Part shown: positions 19,193 through 26,665 of the stretch, in pieces
Numbering within the stretch: the stretch's first letter is position 1
Layout: the number at the start of each line of letters is the position of its first letter
Source: Lewinellaceae bacterium
GTDB taxonomy: Bacteria; Bacteroidota; Bacteroidia; Chitinophagales; Saprospiraceae
Reading direction: 5' to 3'
DNA length: 64,000 bases
NCBI GenBank assembly: GCA_016710765.1
Contig: JADJUJ010000006.1
Coordinates: forward strand, 248,001-312,000
Notes under the pieces: model-generated
Databases searched by the model: none
What the model saw: only the letters and a program-made list of their open reading frames with translations
Told to the model about the DNA's origin: nothing
Position numbers and translations under genes: made by a program

Positions 19193-20620
19193 ATGAACCG
19201 CAAATTTTTGATTCCTTTTGTTGCCCTGGCAATTATTTCCGTCCTGTTGATTTTTGTGCCGGATACTGCCACTTCCCAGGAAGCGCTCGCTGCGATCAAT
19301 GGGGCCGATACCGCCTGGATGTTGATGGCTGCCGGCCTTGTTTTACTGATGACGCCGGGACTGTCCTTTTTCTATGGTGGCATGGTCAATTTTCGCAACG
19401 TGGTTTCTACCATGCTGCAAAGTTTTATTTCACTGGGTGTTGTCAGTGTCTTGTGGGTTGCCGTAGGGTTTAGTTTGGCTTTTGGCGACAGTTTTGGTGG
19501 CATTATAGGCAATCCAATGACCTTTGGGCTGTTTCATGGCGTTGGGTTGGCGCCCGATGCGGCCTTGTCGCCAACCATTCCACTGTTGCTGTTTGCCTTG
19601 TTCCAATTGAAGTTTGCCATCATCACGCCGGCACTGATTACGGGGAGTTTTGCGGAACGGATCAAGTTCAACGGCTACCTTTTGTTTATTGTGCTGTTTA
19701 CCCTGTTCATTTATACGCCTTTGGCGCACTGGACCTGGCATCCGGAAGGGTTTTTGCGGCGCTTGGGGGTGCTCGATTTCGCCGGTGGCACGGTTGTACA
19801 CATGTCGGCTGGCTTTGCCGCCCTGGCTGCTGCGGTGTTTCTGGGTAAGCGTCATAAACCACACTCTGCACCTGCCAATATTCCTTATGTGGTGCTGGGA
19901 ACTGGCCTGCTATGGTTTGGCTGGTTTGGTTTTAATGCTGGTTCCGCGTTGAGTGCCAGTCCGTTGGCGGTAAAGGCATTTGCCACCACCAATTTTGCTT
20001 CCGCCGCAGCCATGCTCAGCTGGGTTTTCTACGATGGGGTAATGGGCAGGAAGATAACAGCGCTAGGTGCTTGTATCGGTGCTGTAGTAGGGTTGGTGGC
20101 CATCACACCTGCCGCAGGGTTTGTGACGATTGGAGAGAGTGTTTTTATTGGCTTTGCAGCAGCGATCATCAGCAACATTACGGTCCATTTTTTCAACCGA
20201 AAGGGTGCGATAGACGATACGCTCGACGTTTTTCCCTGTCACGGCGTTGGTGGCATTACAGGCATGGTGCTTACTGGCGTATTTGCAGAAGGGGTGGGCC
20301 TGGTACACGGCAGTGCACATACCTTTTTGCTGCATTTACTGGCCCTGGTTATCGTGGGCGTGTTCACCTTTGGTGGGTCATATTTGCTTCTGATGGCCAC
20401 CAATGCATTGGTACCCTTGCGCGTGCGTGCGGAGGAGGAGGAAGCGGGCCTCGATGTGTCGCAGCACGGTGAAAAAATGACCTCACTTGACGAGCGCATT
20501 GCCGAATACCTGGAACTGCGGGGCACTCCAATGGCGTCCACAAATCGGAAAAGGTTTCGTAGAACGGCCGATCAACCGCGCTTTGCCTATTCTTGTATCA
20601 GCAGCAATGCAACATTGTAA
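19193..20620 (+). CDS. amtB: ammonium transporter AmtB
   Basis: This is an inner-membrane ammonium channel of about 475 residues from ATG 19193. A signal-like first helix precedes the Amt core: NGADTAWMLMAAGLVLLMTP, LSFFYGGM, GSFAERIKF, DFAGGTVVHMSAGFAALAAA with the first pore His, LLWFGWFGFNAGSAL, and the second pore His in FPCHGVGGITGM. About eleven membrane helices are predicted. The C-terminal cytoplasmic tail (DVSQHGEKMTSLDERIAEYL) is present, but the last 20-odd residues look unusual and overlap the convergent gene by 34 bases, so the true stop may differ by a frame error. No glnK gene is adjacent, which is not the usual amtB arrangement. Confidence 0.93.
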   Translation: MNRKFLIPFVALAIISVLLIFVPDTATSQEALAAINGADTAWMLMAAGLVLLMTPGLSFFYGGMVNFRNVVSTMLQSFISLGVVSVLWVAVGFSLAFGDSFGGIIGNPMTFGLFHGVGLAPDAALSPTIPLLLFALFQLKFAIITPALITGSFAERIKFNGYLLFIVLFTLFIYTPLAHWTWHPEGFLRRLGVLDFAGGTVVHMSAGFAALAAAVFLGKRHKPHSAPANIPYVVLGTGLLWFGWFGFNAGSALSASPLAVKAFATTNFASAAAMLSWVFYDGVMGRKITALGACIGAVVGLVAITPAAGFVTIGESVFIGFAAAIISNITVHFFNRKGAIDDTLDVFPCHGVGGITGMVLTGVFAEGVGLVHGSAHTFLLHLLALVIVGVFTFGGSYLLLMATNALVPLRVRAEEEEAGLDVSQHGEKMTSLDERIAEYLELRGTPMASTNRKRFRRTADQPRFAYSCISSNATL

Positions 20621-21572
20621 CTGTTTTCCACATTCCATTCGTAATGGGTGGTACCGACCTGTATGGCCATACGGGTACCCTTTTTATCCAACACATCCCA
20701 AAGCTGCACGGTACTGCCAAATAGTTCTTTTGTGTCGGCAGGGACAAGCGACACCTCTGCTGAAAACAGTGCGGGCAGTTGGGCGCCCAGTTCTTTTTCG
20801 TATTGCAATGCCTCCTGGAGGCTCAGCGCTGAGTACATGGTGTTGTTGACCAGCCAGTGGCTGTCGTCGTACCGAACCACCAGGGCTTCTTCTGCCAGTG
20901 GGGGAACAAGGATACACTTAAAATAGCCTTGGTCGGGGTCATTGTCCAGGGCTTCGCCCCGTGCAGTTTTGAAATCTCCGGCTCCTGCTTCCAACTCCAT
21001 TTGAAACACCATTTGTGATATTTCCTTTTGCATGTTGGTCCAGGCAGAAGGTGCTGGTTTAGTCGTTGGTTGCTCCTCAACGGGGGGGGCATACCCGGAA
21101 GGCGTACTGAACATGGGATCGTTGTCCCACTCTGATCCAGGTATATTGGCAGCGATCACCAGTTTATTGTCAAATGCCCAGGCAATCAAATTGTAATCAT
21201 CCTTAACACTCAGTATCCATCCTCCTTCCTCTGTAGGGTGATTGGGTGCGCCAAACAAAGATGTTGCGGTTTCGGCGCGGACGCGTTCATTGGAAAAATT
21301 AATGATCATTTCGTACAAAAGATGTTCTCCGTCATTGTCGAAATAATACGTAATCTTTCAAGGCCATTCGAGTTAAACGTTTCTGTAGCCGCGCTTCGAA
21401 ATCCCATCGTGCCATCGGGTACCGGGACTGATGGTTTTACGTTAAAAAAACTGGCCTCTGTCATCCCGACGCTGATTCCCTGTTGGGTTTCAACTAAGGC
21501 TGTGACCGCTGGGGATTGCGCAAAGGCACTTCCCAGAAGGAAGAAAAGGATCAGGGTAAAAAGGTGTTTCAT
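20587..21572 (-). CDS. secreted protein of unknown function, one frame break
   Basis: Read from ATG 21572, the protein has a signal peptide (MKHLFTLILFFLLGSAFAQ) and a globular part containing VGMTEASFFNVKP. The frame ends early at 21306. Adding one T at 21356-21358 (A on the coding strand) joins it to EKITYYFDNDGEHLLYEMII and the remaining 240 residues, about 328 in all. There is a Pro-rich linker (APPVEEQPTTKPAPSAW) in the middle and a polar C-terminal half. No domain was recognised. It converges on and slightly overlaps amtB. Confidence 0.6.
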
Positions 21573-21620
21573 CGTTTCTGTATTTACCGCCAAAAATAAC
21601 ACGCAATCTTGAAATTATTA

Positions 21621-22712
21621 TCAAGCCCGATCCATTGTTGCGTTGTTTCTTGCCTGGCTCGCTGCATGCAAAACATGGGTTTGTTTGGCAATGCTTTCCT
21701 GATGCACTGCACTGAGGAATTTTTCAATAAAGCCCTCAGACAGGCCGCGTTCTCGACCTTGCACGAAGGCTTTTTCAAGGATTTCGTTCCAGCGGTTGGT
21801 TTGGAGTACGGCGATGTTGTTGCTGCTTTTGAAGCGGCCAATTTCTTCGGCCATCCGCATTCTGCGTGCCAGGAGGTTGAGTAGTTCCAGGTCGACTTCA
21901 TCGATTTTGTGGCGCACGTTCTCCAGGTTTTCCAGAAAACTGCGATCGTCGGTGGTTTCGCGCCGGACGATCAGCCGTTGGATCATTTCACCGTAGACAA
22001 AGGGGGTGATTTGTTGCCGGGCATCGCTCCAGGCATTGTCGGGGTCGGTGTGGGTTTCTGTCATGAGCCCGTCGTAGTTGAGGTCCAGCGCCTGTTGAGC
22101 AATTTCCAGGAGGTCTTCGCGGTTGCCACAAATGTGGCTGTTGTCGCAGATGATGGGCAGCTCCGGCATCCGACGGCGCAGTTCCACGGCGATTTCCCAG
22201 TAGGGTGCATTCCGGAATTTGGATTTCGCATAGGCGGAAAAACCGCGGTGTATGGCGCCAATACGCTGAACGCCCGCTTTTTGGATGCGCTCTATTGCGC
22301 CCACCCATAGTTCCAGGTCGGGGTTAACCGGGTTTTTGATGAGCACCGGGACATCTACACCCTGCAGTGCGTCGGCAATTTCCTGCACGGAAAACGGGTT
22401 GACGGTGCTGCGCGCTCCGATCCACAGCACATCCACCCCGTGCTTGAGCGCTTCGTATACCTGGTGTGCATTGGCTACCTCGATGGTGGTTTTTAACCCG
22501 GTTTCTTCTTTTACCCGGCGGAGCCAGGGCAACGCTTTGGAGCCGATGCCTTCGAAGGCGCCGGGGCGGGTGCGGGGTTTCCAGATGCCAGCCCGGAAAA
22601 GATCGATTCCTTGTGGCGCCAACTGATGGGCAATTTGAAGCACTTGTTCTTCTGTTTCGGCACTGCAGGGGCCGGCAATCAGGAAAGGGTGTGTATTGGA
22701 TCTTTGAAACAT
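21621..22712 (-). CDS. bifunctional DAHP synthase / chorismate mutase
   Basis: Residues 1-260 are a KDSA/AroG-beta-type 3-deoxy-7-phosphoheptulonate synthase: LIAGPCSAETEEQ, GIWKPRTRPGAFEGIG, WIGARSTVNPFSVQEIA, LIKNPVNPDLELWVGAIERI, ICDNSHICGN and YDGLMTETHTDPDNAWSD. Residues about 268-355 are an AroQ chorismate mutase (RHKIDEVDLELLNLLARRMR and MAEEIGRFK). It makes the first shikimate-pathway compound and also converts chorismate to prephenate for Phe and Tyr. The ATG at 22712 is chosen because an in-frame extension would run through the terminator and leader region. Expression is very probably controlled by the attenuator just upstream. The chorismate-consuming menaquinone gene mqnB lies nearby. 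Confidence 0.92.
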   Translation of the reverse strand: MFQRSNTHPFLIAGPCSAETEEQVLQIAHQLAPQGIDLFRAGIWKPRTRPGAFEGIGSKALPWLRRVKEETGLKTTIEVANAHQVYEALKHGVDVLWIGARSTVNPFSVQEIADALQGVDVPVLIKNPVNPDLELWVGAIERIQKAGVQRIGAIHRGFSAYAKSKFRNAPYWEIAVELRRRMPELPIICDNSHICGNREDLLEIAQQALDLNYDGLMTETHTDPDNAWSDARQQITPFVYGEMIQRLIVRRETTDDRSFLENLENVRHKIDEVDLELLNLLARRMRMAEEIGRFKSSNNIAVLQTNRWNEILEKAFVQGRERGLSEGFIEKFLSAVHQESIAKQTHVLHAASQARNNATMDRA

Positions 22713-22752
22713 GGCGCAGCAGGTTGAAAAGGGTAGATAGCAGGTTGTGAAA

Positions 22753-22790
22753 TAAAAAAAGGGAGCCCCTTGCGGAACTCCCTTTTGGTG
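22753..22790 (-). terminator. attenuator terminator before DAHP synthase/chorismate mutase
   Basis: On the minus strand, GGGAGTTCC and GGGGCTCCC (two G-U pairs) form a 9-bp stem closed by a GCAA tetraloop, followed by seven T residues and preceded by A residues that extend the helix. It lies between the leader-peptide stop (22810) and the start codon (22712). An upstream segment at 22833-22842 (CGGAATCTCC on the minus strand) can pair with GGAGTTCCG of this stem, apart from one bulged base, and so can act as antiterminator. Confidence 0.88.
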
Positions 22791-22809
22791 TAGTATGAAC
22801 TTTTTGGGG

Positions 22810-22911
22810 TTATAACTTATCCAAGGCATACTGGAGATTCCGCTTTTTTCTGAGATAGAAAAAAAAGTAATAGGAAAATCCAAAATAATATGCGCAGAAC
22901 TGAAGTGTCAT
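22810..22911 (-). CDS. Phe/Tyr-rich leader peptide of the attenuator
   Basis: This is a 33-codon open frame from ATG 22911 to TAA at 22810-22812, too short for ordinary gene calling. It encodes six Phe and six Tyr. Eleven of the twelve lie in codons 5-19, including the runs YYF, YYFFF and a following Y. Codons 24-27 carry the antiterminator segment. A ribosome stalled on the aromatic codons would leave that segment free and prevent the downstream terminator. A ribosome reaching the stop codon would cover it and allow termination. This is the standard logic of amino-acid attenuators, and the product of the regulated gene belongs to Phe/Tyr synthesis. Confidence 0.85.
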   Translation of the reverse strand: MTLQFCAYYFGFSYYFFFYLRKKRNLQYALDKL

Positions 22912-22928
22912 AGCGTACTGTTACAGTG

Positions 22929-22959
22929 CAAATATGCAGCAGTGGTTTTGTATTTGCAA
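22929..22959 (-). promoter_or_regulatory. promoter of the DAHP synthase leader transcript
   Basis: On the minus strand TTG (22957-22959) is followed after 20 bases by CATATTTG (22929-22936), which differs from the Bacteroidetes -7 consensus TAnnTTTG only in the first base. Transcription would start around 22922, about 10 bases before the leader-peptide ATG. Confidence 0.65.
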
Positions 22960-22999
22960 GTTTTTACGAAAAGAATTTTATCAGTTGCCAGCATTGCCC

Positions 23000-23488
23000 T
23001 CACTTTCGTTGGAAGTCGTCTTGTACCCGTACAATATCGCTTTCATCGGAAGGGTGTTGTGGATCGGTGTGCTGCCAGATTTCTGCTACGATACCATAAT
23101 TGCCCAGCCCGATGAGCCGGTGCCGTTCACCCTGCCGCAGGGTAATGAAGTCGCCGTTTTCAAATTGCATCGGCGTGGTTTCCTCATCTGTCTCGCTTTG
23201 CGCTACAGCCACCGGACCTTCTATCACGCGCCAGACCTCGGCTCTTCGGAAGTGGTACTGCCAGGACAATCGTTTCTGGGGCGCCACAACCAATATTTTT
23301 GGACTCATTTTTTGGTCTTCAGGCAGAGTGTCTGCCAGGTGCGGGAAATACTGTTGTGCAAATGCCTTGATTTGGGATTCATCAATGACAAAAAAGCCAC
23401 CCCAAGGGCGGCTGAAATCGGAATCGACTACTTTGAATCCGTGTTTTGCCAAATCGGCTGCAACCTCGTGAAAAACATTTTGTGACAT
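23000..23488 (-). CDS. cupin, mannose-6-phosphate isomerase type II-like
   Basis: This is a 162-residue single-domain cupin. Motifs are RPWGGFFVI near the start and the metal-binding region LSWQYHFRRAEVWRVIEGPV, followed by GDFITLRQGERHRLIGLGNYG, with His and Glu residues in the expected order. The pattern is that of the C-terminal phosphomannose isomerase domain of ManC-type enzymes, found here alone. The 'phosphoheptose/mannose-6-phosphate isomerase-like cupin' label is known in Bacteroidetes, but activity is uncertain. It starts 12 bases after the mqnB stop on the same strand and is probably co-transcribed with it. Confidence 0.8.
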   Translation of the reverse strand: MSQNVFHEVAADLAKHGFKVVDSDFSRPWGGFFVIDESQIKAFAQQYFPHLADTLPEDQKMSPKILVVAPQKRLSWQYHFRRAEVWRVIEGPVAVAQSETDEETTPMQFENGDFITLRQGERHRLIGLGNYGIVAEIWQHTDPQHPSDESDIVRVQDDFQRK

Positions 23489-23499
23489 AGTGTGCGATA

Positions 23500-24150
23500 T
23501 TAGTCCTGATGCAGGCTCTTTAATAATTCAATGAGGGTTTGGTTCAATTGTTCAATGGCGAAAGGTAGGTTCCATGCTTCACGGTTGCGGGGCTCCACAT
23601 AATTGGATATGCTTCGAATTTCCAGGAAGGGTACTTCTGATAGCAAGCAGGCGTAAAATACCGCGGCACCTTCCATGCTTTCAACAGCGGCCTCCGGGTA
23701 TTTTTTATGAAGTGCTGCAATTGATTGCTCGCTTCCATGTACGCGGTTGACGGTTATGCCGTGTACGCGGGTGAGGAACTGGGCTGAGGCGGCAGACGGG
23801 TTTTCCAGCCGTCCGTTGATATAGGGTGGGGTAGCGGGCTCCAGGAGCCCCAGATCGAAGAGGTCGGTAAAACGGCCATCGGCCTCTTCCACGCCCAGGT
23901 CGGCAAAGCGTTCGGTTACCACATGCACGACGTCACCGAGCTGCAGTTGGCGGTCAATGGCGCCGGCTATTCCGGCATTGATCACCAGATCAGGTTTGTC
24001 GTTTGCCAAATGCCTGGCGAGTGCCCAGGTGGTTGCTGTCGCGCCAACCCCGCTGATGAGCGGTAGAACTCCTGGCTGGGGCGCCTGGTCCAGCCATTGC
24101 AGGACAGGGGCTATTTCAAAAGGGGTAGCAGCCAGGAGAACAATTTTCAT
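23500..24150 (-). CDS. mqnB: futalosine hydrolase
   Basis: This enzyme cleaves futalosine to dehypoxanthine futalosine and hypoxanthine in the alternative menaquinone pathway that starts from chorismate. The protein has about 216 residues from ATG 24150. Nucleoside-phosphorylase-fold motifs are visible: LISGVGATATTWALARHL, LVINAGIAGAIDRQLQLGDV, AAVESMEGAAVFYACL with the purine-binding Glu, and RSISNYVEPRNREAWNL. The SNYVEPRNR element is characteristic of MqnB rather than MTA/SAH nucleosidase. A cupin gene follows. A methyltransferase gene is divergent. Confidence 0.88.
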   Translation of the reverse strand: MKIVLLAATPFEIAPVLQWLDQAPQPGVLPLISGVGATATTWALARHLANDKPDLVINAGIAGAIDRQLQLGDVVHVVTERFADLGVEEADGRFTDLFDLGLLEPATPPYINGRLENPSAASAQFLTRVHGITVNRVHGSEQSIAALHKKYPEAAVESMEGAAVFYACLLSEVPFLEIRSISNYVEPRNREAWNLPFAIEQLNQTLIELLKSLHQD

Positions 24151-24256
24151 AGAGTGTGATTTGTTTTGCAAAAGTCAAGTTTCTGGGCTCAATTTCCCAA
24201 TTTCTGCTTTTTCATTTTCAATTTCCCGCTACCTTCACCGCTGGAATTTACTAGTC

Positions 24257-24988
24257 ATGAAGAAAGAATGGTTTGCGAGCTGGTTTGACTCGCCTTATTA
24301 CCACACCCTATACAAGAGTCACGATGAAACAGATGCCCGGAAGGCCATTGATGGTTTGATGCGTGCGTTGCCTGTGCAAGCTGGCGCACGGATACTCGAC
24401 CTGGCTTGCGGCAAAGGCCGGCATGCCCGCTATTTGGCGGAAAAGGGGTACGATGTTACGGGGCTGGATATTTCGGAGTCGAGCATCACCTATGCCCGTC
24501 ACTTCGAACACGAGCGTTTGAATTTTTACCAACACGATATGCGCTTGCCTTTTCGCAGCAATTATTTTGATGCAGTGGTTAATTTCTTTACCAGCTTCGG
24601 GTATTTTGCACAGGACCGGGATCATTTGGCCAGCCTCAAATATGTTGCGCTCAACCTGAAACCCGGTGGGCTTTTTCTCATTGACTACTTTAATGCTGAA
24701 TATGTTCGGTCGAGCCTGGTACGCAATGAACAGAAGGAAATTGACGGCATTGTTTTTCATTTGAAAAAAAATATCCGCGGCCCGTTTGTTTATAAAACCG
24801 TCGAATTTGGCACGGGTGGCCGTAAATTCGTGTTTAGAGAACGGGTTCGTTTGTTCAGCCAGGAGGATTTGCGTGCCATGATGGAGCAGGTGGGTTTAAG
24901 TGTAACGGCAACCTATGGCAGTTACGACTTGTCACCTTTCGTGCTGGAAAGCTCCAAGCGGCTGATTTTGATCGCGGAAAAGATATAA
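24257..24988 (+). CDS. class I SAM-dependent methyltransferase
   Basis: The protein has 243 residues from ATG 24257. The N-terminus WFASWFDSPYYHTLYKSHDE is typical of a Bacteroidetes methyltransferase group. The SAM site is ILDLACGKGRHARYLAEKG followed by VTGLDISESSI, then the post-I acidic residue in YQHDMRLPFRSNYFDAVVNF and LKPGGLFLIDYFN. The substrate is unknown. It is divergent from mqnB, and an in-frame extension upstream of 24257 overlaps mqnB and is rejected. Confidence 0.85.
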   Translation: MKKEWFASWFDSPYYHTLYKSHDETDARKAIDGLMRALPVQAGARILDLACGKGRHARYLAEKGYDVTGLDISESSITYARHFEHERLNFYQHDMRLPFRSNYFDAVVNFFTSFGYFAQDRDHLASLKYVALNLKPGGLFLIDYFNAEYVRSSLVRNEQKEIDGIVFHLKKNIRGPFVYKTVEFGTGGRKFVFRERVRLFSQEDLRAMMEQVGLSVTATYGSYDLSPFVLESSKRLILIAEKI

Positions 24989-25089
24989 GGCAAGGCCTGG
25001 TAATTTTTCGGTTCCCGTACCGGGTGGCTCCGACGGATTTGTTATTATTGTGCCATCGGGGAGGCATTTTTTCCCAAAACACATTCAGG

Positions 25090-25657
25090 ATGTCTGTACT
25101 GGATCTCGACAAGTTGGTATTTCAATGGATCAACAGCGGCATGAGCAATGCTGTTTTTGATGCTGTTTTGCCCTGGTGTCGGGAGCGCTGGTTCTGGGCG
25201 CCGCTTTACTTGCTGGTACTTTCCTTTGCGTTTGTCAATTTCGGCCGAAAGGCCTGGTGGGTGGTACTTGGCTTATTACTCGCCGTTTCACTGGCCGACT
25301 TCAGCAGCAGCACCTTGTTGAAAAAACATTAAAAGGGTTCGGCCATGCAACGATCCGGCCATGACGGAAGTGGTGATACGCAGGGTGTCGTGCGGTGGGG
25401 GCTATAGTTTTACTTCATCCCATGCCGCCAATCACTTTGCCGTTGCGGTATTTTTGGCGGCTGTTTTTGGTGGGCTTTCCCGATGGCTGCGTCCGGGCTT
25501 GTTGCTTTGGGCAGCTGTAATTTCCTTTGCGCAGGTATACGTAGGGGTACATTACCCTGGCGATGTGTTGGCAGGAGCCCTGTTGGGGGCGATAATTGGG
25601 TGGGGAATTTACCGAATAGGGGAACGCTTGGGGAAATACCCTTTTATCGGTGATTAA
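25090..25657 (+). CDS. PAP2-family phosphatase, two frame breaks
   Basis: This is a membrane phosphatase of about 190 residues when one A is added at 25321-25326 and one at 25331-25334. The acid-phosphatase motifs then appear in order: LKKTLKRVRPCNDP (motif 1), GYSFTSSHAANHF (motif 2, the usual PSSH written SSHA) and GVHYPGDVLAGALLG (motif 3 with the catalytic His and Asp). Hydrophobic helices lie between them. Such enzymes dephosphorylate undecaprenyl diphosphate or phosphatidyl lipids. It follows the methyltransferase on the same strand and its 3' end overlaps a convergent small gene by 14 bases. Confidence 0.82.
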
Positions 25658-25883
25658 AGCGTTGGGCCAATTCAAATAATCTGGAAAGTACACTAACGGC
25701 TGGAACGGGCAATTCGGTGATTGCCGGCGATTCTTCTGAGTTTACCTCTGCTTCGGTTTGGGCGTTTTGGTACAAGTTTCTATTGCCGGATAGGCGAATA
25801 TCAGTGTTTACATACAGGAAAGAACCCAAACTTATACTTAACAGAAGGACGGTAGCGGCTTTGCGTAAAGATTTTTGTTTCAT
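25644..25883 (-). CDS. small membrane-anchored protein of unknown function
   Basis: This is a 79-residue protein from ATG 25883. It has a basic start and one membrane segment or uncleaved signal (KAATVLLLSISLGSFLYVN), then a short polar region with Glu and Pro residues ending FELAQRFNHR. No family was recognised. It may be a small anchor protein. Its existence rests on the signal-like segment and its position. Confidence 0.45.
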   Translation of the reverse strand: MKQKSLRKAATVLLLSISLGSFLYVNTDIRLSGNRNLYQNAQTEAEVNSEESPAITELPVPAVSVLSRLFELAQRFNHR

Positions 25884-26019
25884 GGTTTTTCTTAAATGTT
25901 GCACAAATATAACGGAAAATTCGATGCATTGCTGCTTTTACGACGAATGTTCTGCTACAATAGACGGATCAAAACTGCAAAAGGTTGCAGTAAAGCCTCT
26001 TTTTTTTCGAATTACATTC

Positions 26020-26056
26020 AAAAAAAGAACCCGAACGGCAGCGCCGTCCGGGTTCG
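26020..26056 (-). terminator. intrinsic terminator of the DUF1573 gene
   Basis: GAACCCG-A-ACGGC and GCCGT-C-CGGGTTC pair around a 3-base loop with one mismatch. On the minus strand the stem is followed by seven T residues. It lies 31 bases beyond the DUF1573 stop codon. Confidence 0.85.
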
Positions 26057-26086
26057 TATCGTCAAACCAAAAATTTCGGATTGGAA

Positions 26087-26518
26087 TTAGCCTTTCTGAA
26101 GGCCACCGCTGCTGGCAGGAACAGCTTCCTGGGTAGCAGGTGCTTTTACTTCGCCCTTGATGGTCAGGGTGTGGGTATCGCTGGTTTCGTTGGTGGTCAG
26201 GGTAACGGTTTTGGTGAAAACACCAACACGCTGGGTGTCGTAACGAACCTCAATGTAGTTGGTTTCGCCTGGCATGATTGGCTCTTTTGGGTAGGTAGGA
26301 ACCGTACAGCCGCAGGAACCTTTGGCCGTCTTGATGATCAGGGGCTCGGTACCGGTATTAACGAATTTGAACTTGCGAATCGGATCACCGCCTTTTTCAA
26401 GGGTGCCATAGTCGATGGTGGTTACATCCAGGCTCATGGTTGGGCCGTTGTTGGTCTGTGCCTGTACAGCGAGGTTTCCAAGAAGGACAAAGGCGAGGAT
26501 AGAGAGCAGTTGTTTCAT
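26087..26518 (-). CDS. secreted DUF1573 protein
   Basis: The protein has 143 residues with a signal peptide (LLSILAFVLLGNLAVQAQ) and one DUF1573 domain: IDYGTLEKGGDPIRKFKFVN, TGTEPLIIKTAKGSCGCTVP and the final strand DTHTLTIKGEV. The SCGCT motif with its Cys pair is the family hallmark. DUF1573 domains are Ig-like (ASH/PapD-like) and occur in secreted proteins across Bacteroidetes; the role is not established. The Pro/Ala-rich tail ends SSGGLQKG. It has its own -7 box and a strong terminator, so it is probably a single-gene transcript. Confidence 0.9.
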   Translation of the reverse strand: MKQLLSILAFVLLGNLAVQAQTNNGPTMSLDVTTIDYGTLEKGGDPIRKFKFVNTGTEPLIIKTAKGSCGCTVPTYPKEPIMPGETNYIEVRYDTQRVGVFTKTVTLTTNETSDTHTLTIKGEVKAPATQEAVPASSGGLQKG

Positions 26519-26576
26519 TGAACGTTAAATTTTACTGTTATAAATAAATGTTTTTTTATTGATCATTTCAATGGTA

Positions 26577-26584
26577 CAAATGTA
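26577..26584 (-). promoter_or_regulatory. -7 box (TACATTTG) of the DUF1573 gene
   Basis: The octamer on the minus strand matches TAnnTTTG exactly and lies 58 bases upstream of the start codon. A TTG at the usual -33 distance is not present, so the promoter may be weak or depend on an activator. Confidence 0.45.
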
Positions 26585-26665
26585 GGGGGGCGTACCGAGC
26601 CCTGAAAGCTCCGCGCTGTTAACGTTTCTCAAATAAATATTAAGGTCCTTCAAATACGCCGGTTT

